Shown piece after piece: positions 44,548 through 51,974 of a stretch of DNA of 64,000 nucleotides. Position numbers and translations under genes: made by a program. The stretch lies in contig NZ_JBEBOY010000007.1 of assembly GCF_040396155.1 (NCBI RefSeq), positions 56,367 to 120,366 on the forward strand, written 5' to 3'. Positions within the stretch are counted from its first letter, which is position 1. Every line of letters starts with the position of its first letter. Origin of the DNA: Tissierella praeacuta_A. Lineage in GTDB: Bacteria; Bacillota; Clostridia; Tissierellales; Tissierellaceae. The notes below the pieces were generated by a model that was not told the DNA's origin, did no database searches, and saw only the letters and a program-made list of their open reading frames with translations.

Positions 44548-44832
44548 CTATTCTTTTAATAGAGTTTTATTTACATCAATTTCATCGATTATTCCTACTA
44601 TTGCTGCATCTATTGGTGCATCCATTTTTCTTGCTGCAATTCTACTGGCAGTACCAGTGGTAAATACTATTAATTCCCCTATGCCAGCACCTACTGTATC
44701 TACTGCAATAAGTGGTTCTCCTTTAGGTAAAAAATCTAAATCGAGAGGCTGTGTAATCATTAGTTTAGTTCCTACTAGCTTTTCGTCTTTTCTTGTTGCA
44801 ACTACTGTTCCAATTACTCTACCAATATGCAT
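44548..44832 (-). CDS. BMC vertex (pentamer) shell protein, EutN/CcmL family
   Basis: A 94-residue BMC-P protein: MHIGRVIGTVVATRKDEKLV at the N-terminus, EPLIAVDTVGAGIGELIVFT near residue 40 and APIDAAIVGIIDEIDV near 75. Pentamers of this family cap the vertices of the icosahedral shell. It is the only BMC-P gene in the window. It sits between the flavoprotein and adenine deaminase genes on the same strand. Confidence 0.93.
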   Translation of the reverse strand: MHIGRVIGTVVATRKDEKLVGTKLMITQPLDLDFLPKGEPLIAVDTVGAGIGELIVFTTGTASRIAARKMDAPIDAAIVGIIDEIDVNKTLLKE

Positions 44833-44842
44833 ATTAGCCCCC

Positions 44843-45595
44843 CTATCTTATTTCAATCTTTATATTCTTCTCTATCGCTTTATCTTTGGCTAAAGCTGTA
44901 ATAATACTTCCTTTAGGTAAAATCAATTCATTGTCTGGGGATATATTTAATATATCCCTTTCTGTTATTACCTTTTTATTCCCTTTAATTTGTATTTCAC
45001 CATTTATATTTGTTTGTAAATTCCCAATACCCTTTATAACGTTTTCTAATAAAGTTTCATTATCTATCTCTATAGCTCCCATTTTCTTTACAATATCAAT
45101 ATATTTGTTTATTTGATTTAATATTTCCTTGTTCTTTATTTCTTCCCCTAAGTATTTTCTTACTGAATTAAAGTCAAGATATACTTTCTTTTCTTTACAT
45201 AAAAATGTCCAAATTATATTTGATATAAAACTATCTACCATTCCTAAGGATATTTTAGAAAGAGTATTCATAGTAATATTCATTCCTATTATCATAGAAT
45301 AATCTTTGAAAATATCTTTGAGTCTAAATATATCCCGCTCTTTATATATATTAATCGGACATAAGGAGCTAATTATCCTTTCGGTATCTAATATTTGTTC
45401 TGCCATGAAGGAAAAAGCTAGGGATATTTTTATCCCTTTATCTTTCAATCTCTTAATATTTTCTATTTTATTATATATTTCTATATCTGAGCCATTGAAA
45501 ACTATAAGAGCCTTATCTCCACCTTTTAAACTTTCTTCTCCTTTAAGTCTCCTAGATATATCCTCCAATATGTTTGAAGTTATCTTTGTTTTCAT
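44843..45595 (-). CDS. BMC-associated flavoprotein-like protein
   Basis: A 250-residue protein. The first two thirds look like the flavoprotein-type Rossmann domain seen in several BMC loci (KALIVFNGSDIEIYNKIENI near 28, IIGMNITMNTLSKISLGMVD near 100, followed by a helix-rich segment). The last 45 residues (KKVITERDILNISPDNELIL PKGSIITALAKD, in part) form a short beta-rich motif that recurs at the C-termini of other BMC-linked proteins. Function not established; possibly flavin- or redox-related inside the lumen. Assignment is from memory of family patterns. Confidence 0.6.
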   Translation of the reverse strand: MKTKITSNILEDISRRLKGEESLKGGDKALIVFNGSDIEIYNKIENIKRLKDKGIKISLAFSFMAEQILDTERIISSLCPINIYKERDIFRLKDIFKDYSMIIGMNITMNTLSKISLGMVDSFISNIIWTFLCKEKKVYLDFNSVRKYLGEEIKNKEILNQINKYIDIVKKMGAIEIDNETLLENVIKGIGNLQTNINGEIQIKGNKKVITERDILNISPDNELILPKGSIITALAKDKAIEKNIKIEIR

Positions 45596-45614
45596 CTAAA
45601 ACACTCCAATTTAA

Positions 45615-45893
45615 TTATTCATATTGTTTCAAGATAACTCTTTCAACCTCTGCATGTGGTCTTGGTATTACATGTACTGAGTGCAGTTCTCCAACATTTC
45701 TTGCGGCCTCTGCTCCTGCATCTACTGCTGCCTTAACTGCTCCTACATCTCCTCTTACCATTACTGTTACAAGACCAAAACCTATTTTTTCATATCCTAC
45801 TAATGTAACATTTGCTGCCTTTACCATAGCATCTGCTGCCTCAATACTACCTACTAATCCTTTAGTTTCAACTAATCCTAATGCTTGACTCAT
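45615..45893 (-). CDS. BMC hexamer shell protein (EutM/PduA-like)
   Basis: A 92-residue single BMC domain: QALGLVETKGLVGSIEAADA at the N-terminus, pore loop YEKIGFGLVTVMVRGDVGAV near residues 36-55, and HVIPRPHAEVERVI at the end. Six copies form a flat hexagonal shell tile with a central pore lined by the GFG segment. It is the third hexamer gene of the operon. Confidence 0.95.
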   Translation of the reverse strand: MSQALGLVETKGLVGSIEAADAMVKAANVTLVGYEKIGFGLVTVMVRGDVGAVKAAVDAGAEAARNVGELHSVHVIPRPHAEVERVILKQYE

Positions 45894-45895
45894 TT

Positions 45896-46273
45896 TTATT
45901 CCTCCTTATCAGCTTTCTTATTATTTGCTTCTTTTTTAACTTCCTTTTTTGTTTCCTTTTTCTTTTCTTCTTTATCTTTTATATTCTTAGAAAACTTAGC
46001 TATTAATCCATCAACCTCATCATGCGGTCTTGGTATTACATGGGATGCGAAAATTACTCCAACCCTATTTCCTGCATCTACTCCTGCATCTACTGCAGCC
46101 TTAACCGCTGCTACTTCTCCTGCTATTTGAATATTTACACCTACAGCTTTACCTACTCCTATAATCTTTTCAAATCCGACTAAGGTTATATCTGCAGCTT
46201 TGCTGGCTGCATCCAATGCTGTAACCGCTGTTGTAAGTCCCAATGCTTCTATAAGTCCTAATGCTTTATTCAT
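45896..46273 (-). CDS. BMC hexamer shell protein with charged C-terminal tail
   Basis: A 125-residue single BMC domain (NKALGLIEALGLTTAVTALD; HVIPRPHDEVDGLIAKFS) with two special features. The pore loop is longer (FEKIIGVGKAVGVNIQIAGE), which may alter the pore, and residues 93-125 are a Lys/Glu-rich tail (KEEKKKETKKEVKKEANN) that probably projects from the tile. Such a tail could recruit enzymes or join shell facets. It overlaps none of its neighbours but is only two bases from the next BMC gene. Confidence 0.93.
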   Translation of the reverse strand: MNKALGLIEALGLTTAVTALDAASKAADITLVGFEKIIGVGKAVGVNIQIAGEVAAVKAAVDAGVDAGNRVGVIFASHVIPRPHDEVDGLIAKFSKNIKDKEEKKKETKKEVKKEANNKKADKEE

Positions 46274-46292
46274 TTCACACCTCCGTCCTTAA

Positions 46293-46514
46293 CTAACGGT
46301 TATTTTTTATTTTATTTACTGCTTCATCTAAAGTTATTGCTGTATTTTTACTTCTTCCTTCCATAACCATTTTCTCACCATTGATTATGTCCGTTATAAT
46401 TTTTTCTTCTTTACTATCTAAATTGTCTGCCTGAGTCTCTACTCTAGTACTAATTATTGGTTTATTATCCTTTATTAAATTTTGCATTGCAATTCTAGAT
46501 AATGGATTCACCAT
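46293..46514 (-). CDS. Small protein of the BMC operon, unknown function
   Basis: A 73-residue protein I do not recognise. It starts NPLSRIAMQNLIKDNKPIIS and ends TAITLDEAVNKIKNN; both ends could form short amphipathic helices, with an acidic middle. Such helices resemble cargo-targeting peptides of BMC enzymes, so an adaptor role is possible. It is packed between two hexamer genes (two-base and 19-base gaps), supporting that it is expressed. Confidence 0.6.
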   Translation of the reverse strand: MVNPLSRIAMQNLIKDNKPIISTRVETQADNLDSKEEKIITDIINGEKMVMEGRSKNTAITLDEAVNKIKNNR

Positions 46515-46516
46515 GA

Positions 46517-46798
46517 TTATTCACCACCATCAAAATCAAAAATTTTGTCTACTTCATCATGAGGTCTTGGAATTACATTAGCTGAAACTACTTCTGCTAT
46601 TTGCCCACCTCTTATTTTACCTGTTTCTACAGCTGCCATTACTGCTGCTACATCCCCTGTAACTGTAACCGATACTAATCCTGAACCAACTATTTGAAAA
46701 TCAGCAATCCTTACACTTGCAGCCTTTACCATGGCATCTGCCACCTCCATAGCTGCAACAAGGGATCTAGTTTCAACCATTCCTATTGCTTCTTTCAA
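46517..46798 (-). CDS. BMC hexamer shell protein (EutM/PduJ-like)
   Basis: A 93-residue single BMC domain: EAIGMVETRSLVAAMEVADA at the N-terminus, pore loop FQIVGSGLVSVTVTGDVAAV near residues 36-55 and ANVIPRPHDEVDKI at the end. It is the first shell gene after the UbiD gene (17-base gap). The pore sequence GSG differs from the other two hexamer proteins, suggesting that the three tiles pass different metabolites. Confidence 0.95.
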   Translation of the reverse strand: MKEAIGMVETRSLVAAMEVADAMVKAASVRIADFQIVGSGLVSVTVTGDVAAVMAAVETGKIRGGQIAEVVSANVIPRPHDEVDKIFDFDGGE

Positions 46799-46815
46799 TT
46801 ACCTCACCTTCTTTT

Positions 46816-48153
46816 TTATATATTTGGAAAATATTTATTTATGTCTATGTTCTCATATCCAGGTATAATAGCTCTATCAAATTTCCCCTTTTCATCATTT
46901 AAAGGTTTTGTTGCATCTATACCTACTTTATCTGTGACTCCTCTTAAATCATGAGATGGCTCAAGAGATGAACCTAATGCCCCTTCAACTATTACAAAAT
47001 CAAGGGAGGCTTGTGATCTTGTAGTTATTGCCCACTCAATATCTTGACTATTAAATATATCTACATCTTCATCTACTATAACTACCTGTTTTAAATCCTT
47101 ATTTAGACCAAGTGCTGAAAGTATTGCTGTTTTAGCGTCACCATCTCTTTGTTTTCTAATGGATATAAAAGCGTTAAATCTATATCCTCCGCCTTCTGTT
47201 ACATATACATCTACTACATCTAATTGATTCTTTAAGTGATAATATAGTTCTATTTCCCTTATCATTCCATTTGACACATGTTCTTCTCTACAAGGAAATG
47301 CTGTTTGATAAATTGGATTATTTCTATGCATCGCTCCATCTATTTCTATTATTGGATGGGGAGCAACATGTCCATAGTATCCCATTAATTCTCCAAATGG
47401 ACCTTCTATCTCCCTTTTTCCTGGAACCATATGTCCTTCTAAAACAATCTCTGCATTAGCTGGGACTAAAATATCTACTGTTTCACAGTTTACTAACTCT
47501 AATGGTTCTCCCCTTAAACTACTATCTATTTCATATTTATCTATGCCGTAGGTAGCTGAACTAATTTGAGATGCCATTAAAAATGGTGCATCATATCCAA
47601 ATACTATTGCTATTTCCAAAGGTCTATTTAATTTTTCTAATTCTAAAAAATCATTAGTTAGTTTAGGTGATGCTATTAGAGCTGAGAGTTTATTTCCTCC
47701 ATTTACTTGAAATCTTCTAATGGATGTAAAATATCTTCCTGTAACAGGATCTTTTACCACCATTACTCCTGCTGTTATGAAGTTTGATAAATCCTTCTCT
47801 TGAAATTTATTGATAGGTAAAAGGTTTGGTAAATCTATATTTCTTCTTATGATATTTTCTTTTATTGGTCCCTCTTTGACTATTCTATATGGCTGTGGAT
47901 TTGCTATGGCATTCATAAAAGTTTCTATTCTACTTTCATGATTAGTACCTAATAAACTATATATTATATCTCTATCTCCATAAAGGCCTCCTATGGATAA
48001 TAAGGTACTGTTCTTTATCTTATTAAATAAAATCGGTTTTTTGTTGTTAAAGTATTTAAGGACTGCCCCCATTTCATATACTGGATCTACCTCTTTATTA
48101 CATTCCAAGAGTAAATTATTGTCTCTTAGTTTTTCTAGAGTATGTCTAAGCAT
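46816..48153 (-). CDS. UbiD family prenyl-FMN-dependent decarboxylase
   Basis: About 445 residues of the UbiD family. The catalytic region shows KREIEGPFGELMGYYGHVAP near residue 230-250 with the two acidic residues of the Glu-Arg-Glu network, and RYFTSIRRFQVNGGNK near 135 with the Arg and the prenyl-FMN phosphate contacts. UbiD enzymes (de)carboxylate aromatic, heteroaromatic or alpha,beta-unsaturated acids. The ATG at 48153 lies six bases after AAAGGAGGG. In this BMC and purine context, 4-amino-5-imidazolecarboxylate is the proposed substrate (inference). Confidence 0.9.
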   Translation of the reverse strand: MLRHTLEKLRDNNLLLECNKEVDPVYEMGAVLKYFNNKKPILFNKIKNSTLLSIGGLYGDRDIIYSLLGTNHESRIETFMNAIANPQPYRIVKEGPIKENIIRRNIDLPNLLPINKFQEKDLSNFITAGVMVVKDPVTGRYFTSIRRFQVNGGNKLSALIASPKLTNDFLELEKLNRPLEIAIVFGYDAPFLMASQISSATYGIDKYEIDSSLRGEPLELVNCETVDILVPANAEIVLEGHMVPGKREIEGPFGELMGYYGHVAPHPIIEIDGAMHRNNPIYQTAFPCREEHVSNGMIREIELYYHLKNQLDVVDVYVTEGGGYRFNAFISIRKQRDGDAKTAILSALGLNKDLKQVVIVDEDVDIFNSQDIEWAITTRSQASLDFVIVEGALGSSLEPSHDLRGVTDKVGIDATKPLNDEKGKFDRAIIPGYENIDINKYFPNI

Positions 48154-48168
48154 AATCATCCCTCCTTT

Positions 48169-48726
48169 CTATTTACCAATCCATCTTTTTACTAAATTGT
48201 TTTCTATCTCTAACATATCTAGAATCCGTCCTGTCATGTTAAATATAATATCCTCTATTGTTTCAGGATGATTATAAAATCCCGGACTCAATGGCAATAT
48301 AGTAACATTCATTCTAGCTAGCTTTAACATGTTCTCCAAATGAATTGGGCTTAAAGGTGTTTCTCTAGGTACTAATATTAGCTTACGTCCTTCCTTTATA
48401 GTTACATCACAAGCTCGTGAAATCAAAGAATCAGAAAACCCACAAGCAACAGATGACAATGTTTTCATAGAACAAGGAAGAACTATCATCTTATCTACTT
48501 TAAAAGAACCACTAGCTATTGGAGCTGCAAAATTTTTATTATCATGATAATATGTGACAAGGGATTTTAGTTCTTCTATATTAATACCACATTCATGTTC
48601 TGTTACATATTCTCCCATAGTAGATACTACAAGATGAGTCTCTATATTTAATTCCTTTAATGCCTTTAGGAGGGAAACTGCATAAATCGAACCAGAGCCT
48701 CCAGATATTCCAACTACTATCTTCAT
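48169..48726 (-). CDS. UbiX family flavin prenyltransferase
   Basis: A 185-residue protein: MKIVVGISGGSGSIYAVSLL at the N-terminus (FMN phosphate loop), SFKVDKMIVLPCSMKTLSSVAC near 85 and KLILVPRETPLSPIHLENML near 120 are UbiX/Pad1 motifs. It prenylates reduced FMN to make the cofactor for the UbiD enzyme encoded 15 bases downstream. The ATG at 48726 with AGAGGAATTGCA is preferred over a longer frame that starts at 48771. Confidence 0.93.
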   Translation of the reverse strand: MKIVVGISGGSGSIYAVSLLKALKELNIETHLVVSTMGEYVTEHECGINIEELKSLVTYYHDNKNFAAPIASGSFKVDKMIVLPCSMKTLSSVACGFSDSLISRACDVTIKEGRKLILVPRETPLSPIHLENMLKLARMNVTILPLSPGFYNHPETIEDIIFNMTGRILDMLEIENNLVKRWIGK

Positions 48727-48798
48727 TGCAATTCCTCTCTTTCTATGTAGCCATTGGGCGGTTTTATCCACCCTATATGGAAATTAATCATTTATACT

Positions 48799-49410
48799 TT
48801 ATTTTACTTTATTCTCTGTGTCTCCTCCGCCTTCCCATGGGTCAAGTCCTTTTTCCCACGCTTCTTTATATTCATCAAAAGTCATTAATTTCGTGAATAT
48901 ACTTAAATCCCTTAATCCTTGTTCATGCATTTCTTGATTCTTTGCATGTATAGCATCTGTAAGAGAAATAACTTTATATGCCCTTGCTAATGCATCTGTA
49001 GCTGTTGATCTTACACATACATTAGTCCAAGTACCTGTAACTATTACTGTATCTATATTTTCTTCTCTTAGATAAAGGTCTAAATCAGTATATGCAAATC
49101 CACTATGTCTTCTTTTCTTTACTATATATTCATCTCCCTCAGGTTTTAGCTCTGGAACAAAATCTGAACCCCAAGTTCCATCTACTGCATGAACTGGTCT
49201 TACTTTAAAATCTGCATCATTCTTTCTATGGGCTTCTTGAATATGAACTAATTGCACATCATCATTGCCTTTGGCATTTCTTTCCCTTACCCATTTGAAT
49301 ATTTCTTGAAGCTTTGGTGTTATAATAGCTGTTCCTTCACAATATAATGCTCCCTCTGGATTAGCAAAATCATTTAACATATCTATTACTAAGATTGCAT
49401 GTCTTGACAT
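48799..49410 (-). CDS. Isochorismatase-family cysteine hydrolase (N-carbamoyl amidase candidate)
   Basis: A 203-residue cysteine hydrolase: Asp in HAILVIDMLNDFANPEGALY, Lys in VKKRRHSGFAYTDL near residue 110 and Cys in VIVTGTWTNVCVRSTATDAL near 140, the complete catalytic triad. Relatives include N-carbamoylsarcosine and ureidoacrylate amidohydrolases, which release ammonia and CO2 from a ureido group. It follows the hydantoinase-type gene (29-base gap), as expected for the second step of ring opening; 4-ureido-5-imidazolecarboxylate is the proposed substrate. The C-terminal 15 residues are polar. Confidence 0.85.
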   Translation of the reverse strand: MSRHAILVIDMLNDFANPEGALYCEGTAIITPKLQEIFKWVRERNAKGNDDVQLVHIQEAHRKNDADFKVRPVHAVDGTWGSDFVPELKPEGDEYIVKKRRHSGFAYTDLDLYLREENIDTVIVTGTWTNVCVRSTATDALARAYKVISLTDAIHAKNQEMHEQGLRDLSIFTKLMTFDEYKEAWEKGLDPWEGGGDTENKVK

Positions 49411-49438
49411 TATTAAAATCCCCCTTAATTTTATTATT

Positions 49439-51037
49439 TTAGTATTTTATTTTTCTAGGTAAAATTTGTATACTTTGTCTCTTAATGAGTTGACCAAATC
49501 CTGGTTTAGATACTATCCCCTTTATTCCTCTTATATGTTTATCTATTACTTCTGGATGATTTATCCTATAACTTCTTTCATATTCAGCACTATTTAAATG
49601 AGGATATCTTTCAAATTGACCAGCATATTTTTCTTCTATTCCTTCTGGGAAATTATGGACTATTTTCTTTAATTCCTCATCTGTTAATTTAGCTAATGTA
49701 CTTTCATCTATATCTTCAAATACTAGATGTCCACGTACTATGGTCTTTGTAACTCTTCCTTTTAATTTAATACCTTCAAGAGGAGTATATCCGCACATTG
49801 AAGCTTCATCTTTCGGATCTATAACCCATTCCTTATCTAAATCTATTATAGTAAAGTCTGCATCTGAGCCAATATTCATTGCACCTTTCTTTGGATATAA
49901 ACCATAATGAATAGCTGCATTTTTACTTAATACATCAACTAAAGTAGATAGTGAAATTCTTCCCTTATTGTATCCTTCACTTACTAAAATAGGCACCATT
50001 GTTTCAACACCTGGAATTCCTGGAAATGCCGTCCATATATTAGTTCCTTCTTTTATCTTTTCACTTTCTAATTCATAAGGGGCATGGTCTGTAGCTATAA
50101 AATCTACACTTCCATTATTTAATCCTTCCCATAGTAATTCGTTATCCTTTTTAGTTCTAAGTGGCGGAGCTATCTTTGCACAAGCCCCATGTTCTGTCAT
50201 AGCATCTTGAGCATTTATTGTTAAGTAATGCGGACAAGTTTCAGAAGTTACATTTAACCCTCTCTTCTTTGCTTCTCCAACTAATTTTGCACCTATTCCC
50301 GTACTCATATGAACTATATGAAGTCTAGCATCTGCTTCTTCAGCAAAGCTAATACCTAATTCTATAGCAACCTTTTCTGCCAATTCCATTCTTGCCTCTG
50401 CCCAAGCTGGTCCGTCCATTCTGCCTTGTTTTTGGAATTCTTTTACATAATAATCACACATAGAGTAATTTTCAGCATGGATTCCTACTGGAAGCCCAGT
50501 TTTTGCAACTGCTTTAAACGCCTCAAACATTTCTGGGTCTGTAACCCTTGGAAATGTTGGAACTGATGGAGTCATATATGCCTTAAATGCTACTACTCCC
50601 CAGTCAGCTTGCTCCTGTACATTATCAAGCCAACCTTCCCTTACATCTTCCCCTGTTACTCCGCCCCACAAAGCAAAGTCTACTAATGCCTGTGGCTGTA
50701 TCAAATCAAGTTTTAAATCTAATTGTTCATTACTTCTTGCTGATGGAACGGAACAGCAAGGCATATCAATAACAGTAGTTATTCCACCTCGAGCTGCAGC
50801 AGCTGTACCTGTTAGGAAGTTTTCTCTATGTGGAAACCCTTGATACATAAAATGAGTATGTGAGTCTATACAGCCTGGTAATGTTAAATGCCCTTTTGCA
50901 TCGATTGTTTCTTTTGCCTCTATCCCTTCAATATTATCTAAGAATCCAGCTATCTTCTCATCCTTAACTAGAATATTAGTTAATGCAGTGTCATCGCCTT
51001 GAGGAATTTTTGCATTCTTTACAATAACATCGTACAT
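49439..51037 (-). CDS. Hydantoinase/dihydropyrimidinase/allantoinase-type amidohydrolase
   Basis: A 532-residue cyclic-amide hydrolase. The binuclear metal site is visible as LPGCIDSHTHFMYQG near residue 55, the carboxylated Lys in GVVAFKAYMTPSVP near 150, His in PVGIHAENYSMCDY near 185 and ARLHIVHMSTGIGAKLV near 240, and Asp in DFIATDHAPYELE near 320. The common enzyme ends near residue 455; about 75 further residues (GIKGIVSKPGFGQLIKRQSI, in part) form an unusual tail that might target the shell. It is the first gene of the BMC operon. Xanthine amidohydrolase is the proposed activity; allantoinase or hydantoinase are alternatives. Confidence 0.85.
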   Translation of the reverse strand: MYDVIVKNAKIPQGDDTALTNILVKDEKIAGFLDNIEGIEAKETIDAKGHLTLPGCIDSHTHFMYQGFPHRENFLTGTAAAARGGITTVIDMPCCSVPSARSNEQLDLKLDLIQPQALVDFALWGGVTGEDVREGWLDNVQEQADWGVVAFKAYMTPSVPTFPRVTDPEMFEAFKAVAKTGLPVGIHAENYSMCDYYVKEFQKQGRMDGPAWAEARMELAEKVAIELGISFAEEADARLHIVHMSTGIGAKLVGEAKKRGLNVTSETCPHYLTINAQDAMTEHGACAKIAPPLRTKKDNELLWEGLNNGSVDFIATDHAPYELESEKIKEGTNIWTAFPGIPGVETMVPILVSEGYNKGRISLSTLVDVLSKNAAIHYGLYPKKGAMNIGSDADFTIIDLDKEWVIDPKDEASMCGYTPLEGIKLKGRVTKTIVRGHLVFEDIDESTLAKLTDEELKKIVHNFPEGIEEKYAGQFERYPHLNSAEYERSYRINHPEVIDKHIRGIKGIVSKPGFGQLIKRQSIQILPRKIKY

Positions 51038-51135
51038 ACCTATCTCCCCTTTTCATTTATTTTGTACTAATAATAACATATTGCTATAAAATATGCCTTG
51101 TTAGTTTACTATAAAAATATACTTAGAGACCTAAA

Positions 51136-51144
51136 ATTATAACA
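51136..51144 (-). promoter_or_regulatory. Extended -10 promoter of the BMC operon
   Basis: On the minus strand TGTTATAAT is an extended -10 element about 100 bases before the hydantoinase start; TTAGAA lies 17 bases further upstream as a poor -35 box. This would make the BMC operon sigma-A dependent, unlike the 4-hydroxybutyrate operon. Confidence 0.5.
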
Positions 51145-51211
51145 AATCTTTTGTATAATTCTAATAATATTTTTGTATATCTTTTATATACCTTTAATTT
51201 AGGTAAGCAGT

Positions 51212-51217
51212 TATAAT
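51212..51217 (+). promoter_or_regulatory. -10 box of the cyclase-family gene
   Basis: TATAAT on the plus strand, 30 bases before the ATG of the cyclase-family gene and in the same divergent region as the BMC operon promoter. Confidence 0.45.
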
Positions 51218-51246
51218 AATATAAATAATATTGGGGAGGGGATTTA

Positions 51247-51942
51247 ATGACATTAAAACTAATTGACCTATCTCAAGAAATTTACCAAGGTATGAGTGTT
51301 TTCCCTATGCACCAGAAAACATTTATAATGACCAATATGACCCATGAAGAAAATATGGAGCTTACTGGAAGTAAAACCTTAGGTTTTTCTGCAAGAAATC
51401 TACTTATTAGTGAACATGGCGGCACACATTGTGATGGAGTATGGGAGTTCAATCCAGAAGGGCCTACCATAGATAATATGCCTTTGGAATATTTCTGGGG
51501 CTCAGCTATTTGTATTGATTTATCTCATATAAGATATCCAAATTATTTTGAACCAAAGGATTTAGAAGAAGCCCTATCTCGTTCTGGACAAGAGATTAGA
51601 CAAGGTGATATAGTCCTACTATATACTGGACATCATGATAGAACCTTTGGTACTGACATGTTTCAAACTGACTATTCGGGACTAAGCTATGAAGGTGCAA
51701 AATGGCTAGCAGAGAAAGGCGTTGTAAATATAGGAGTTGATGCTCCAGCAATAGACTTAACTCCAGATGATATAAACTTCTCAGGTCACCTAGTTTGCGG
51801 AGAATATCATATAACTAATACTGAGAATTTGTGTAATTTAGACAAATTGGTAAATAAAAGATTTCTATATTTTGGCTTACCCCTAAAAATTAGGGATGGA
51901 AGCGGCTCGCCTATTAGAGCTGTAGCACTATTGGAAGAATAA
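51247..51942 (+). CDS. Cyclase-family metal-dependent hydrolase (kynurenine formamidase-like)
   Basis: A 231-residue protein of the cyclase/KynB family. The metal-binding motif HGGTHCDGVWEFNPEG near residue 58 and the later GVDAPAIDLTP and HLVCGEYHITNTENLCNLDK near 160-200, with His and Glu, are conserved. Members hydrolyse N-formyl amides, cyclic amides or lactone-like substrates. It diverges from the hydantoinase-led BMC operon with 209 bases between them, and ends in a terminator. It could act on a later ring-opening step such as imidazolone hydrolysis; this is a guess from context. Confidence 0.82.
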   Translation: MTLKLIDLSQEIYQGMSVFPMHQKTFIMTNMTHEENMELTGSKTLGFSARNLLISEHGGTHCDGVWEFNPEGPTIDNMPLEYFWGSAICIDLSHIRYPNYFEPKDLEEALSRSGQEIRQGDIVLLYTGHHDRTFGTDMFQTDYSGLSYEGAKWLAEKGVVNIGVDAPAIDLTPDDINFSGHLVCGEYHITNTENLCNLDKLVNKRFLYFGLPLKIRDGSGSPIRAVALLEE

Positions 51943-51974
51943 AAAATGCCAAGGAAAACCTTGGCATTTTTTAT
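51943..51974. terminator. Bidirectional terminator
   Basis: AAAAAATGCCAAGG / CCTTGGCATTTTTT, a 14-base perfect stem with a four-base loop, between the cyclase gene and the convergent 4-hydroxybutyrate operon. It separates the latter from the BMC operon. Confidence 0.85.

Noticed and set aside
51009..51024. Fourth enhancer-like TTGCA...TACAA site
   Set aside because: Spacing is five instead of four and it lies within the hydantoinase coding sequence; likely chance.
51080..51100. Sigma-54-like sequence before the hydantoinase gene
   Set aside because: The minus-strand AGGCATATTTTATAGCA has 11 bases between GG and GC instead of ten, and an extended -10 promoter is present.
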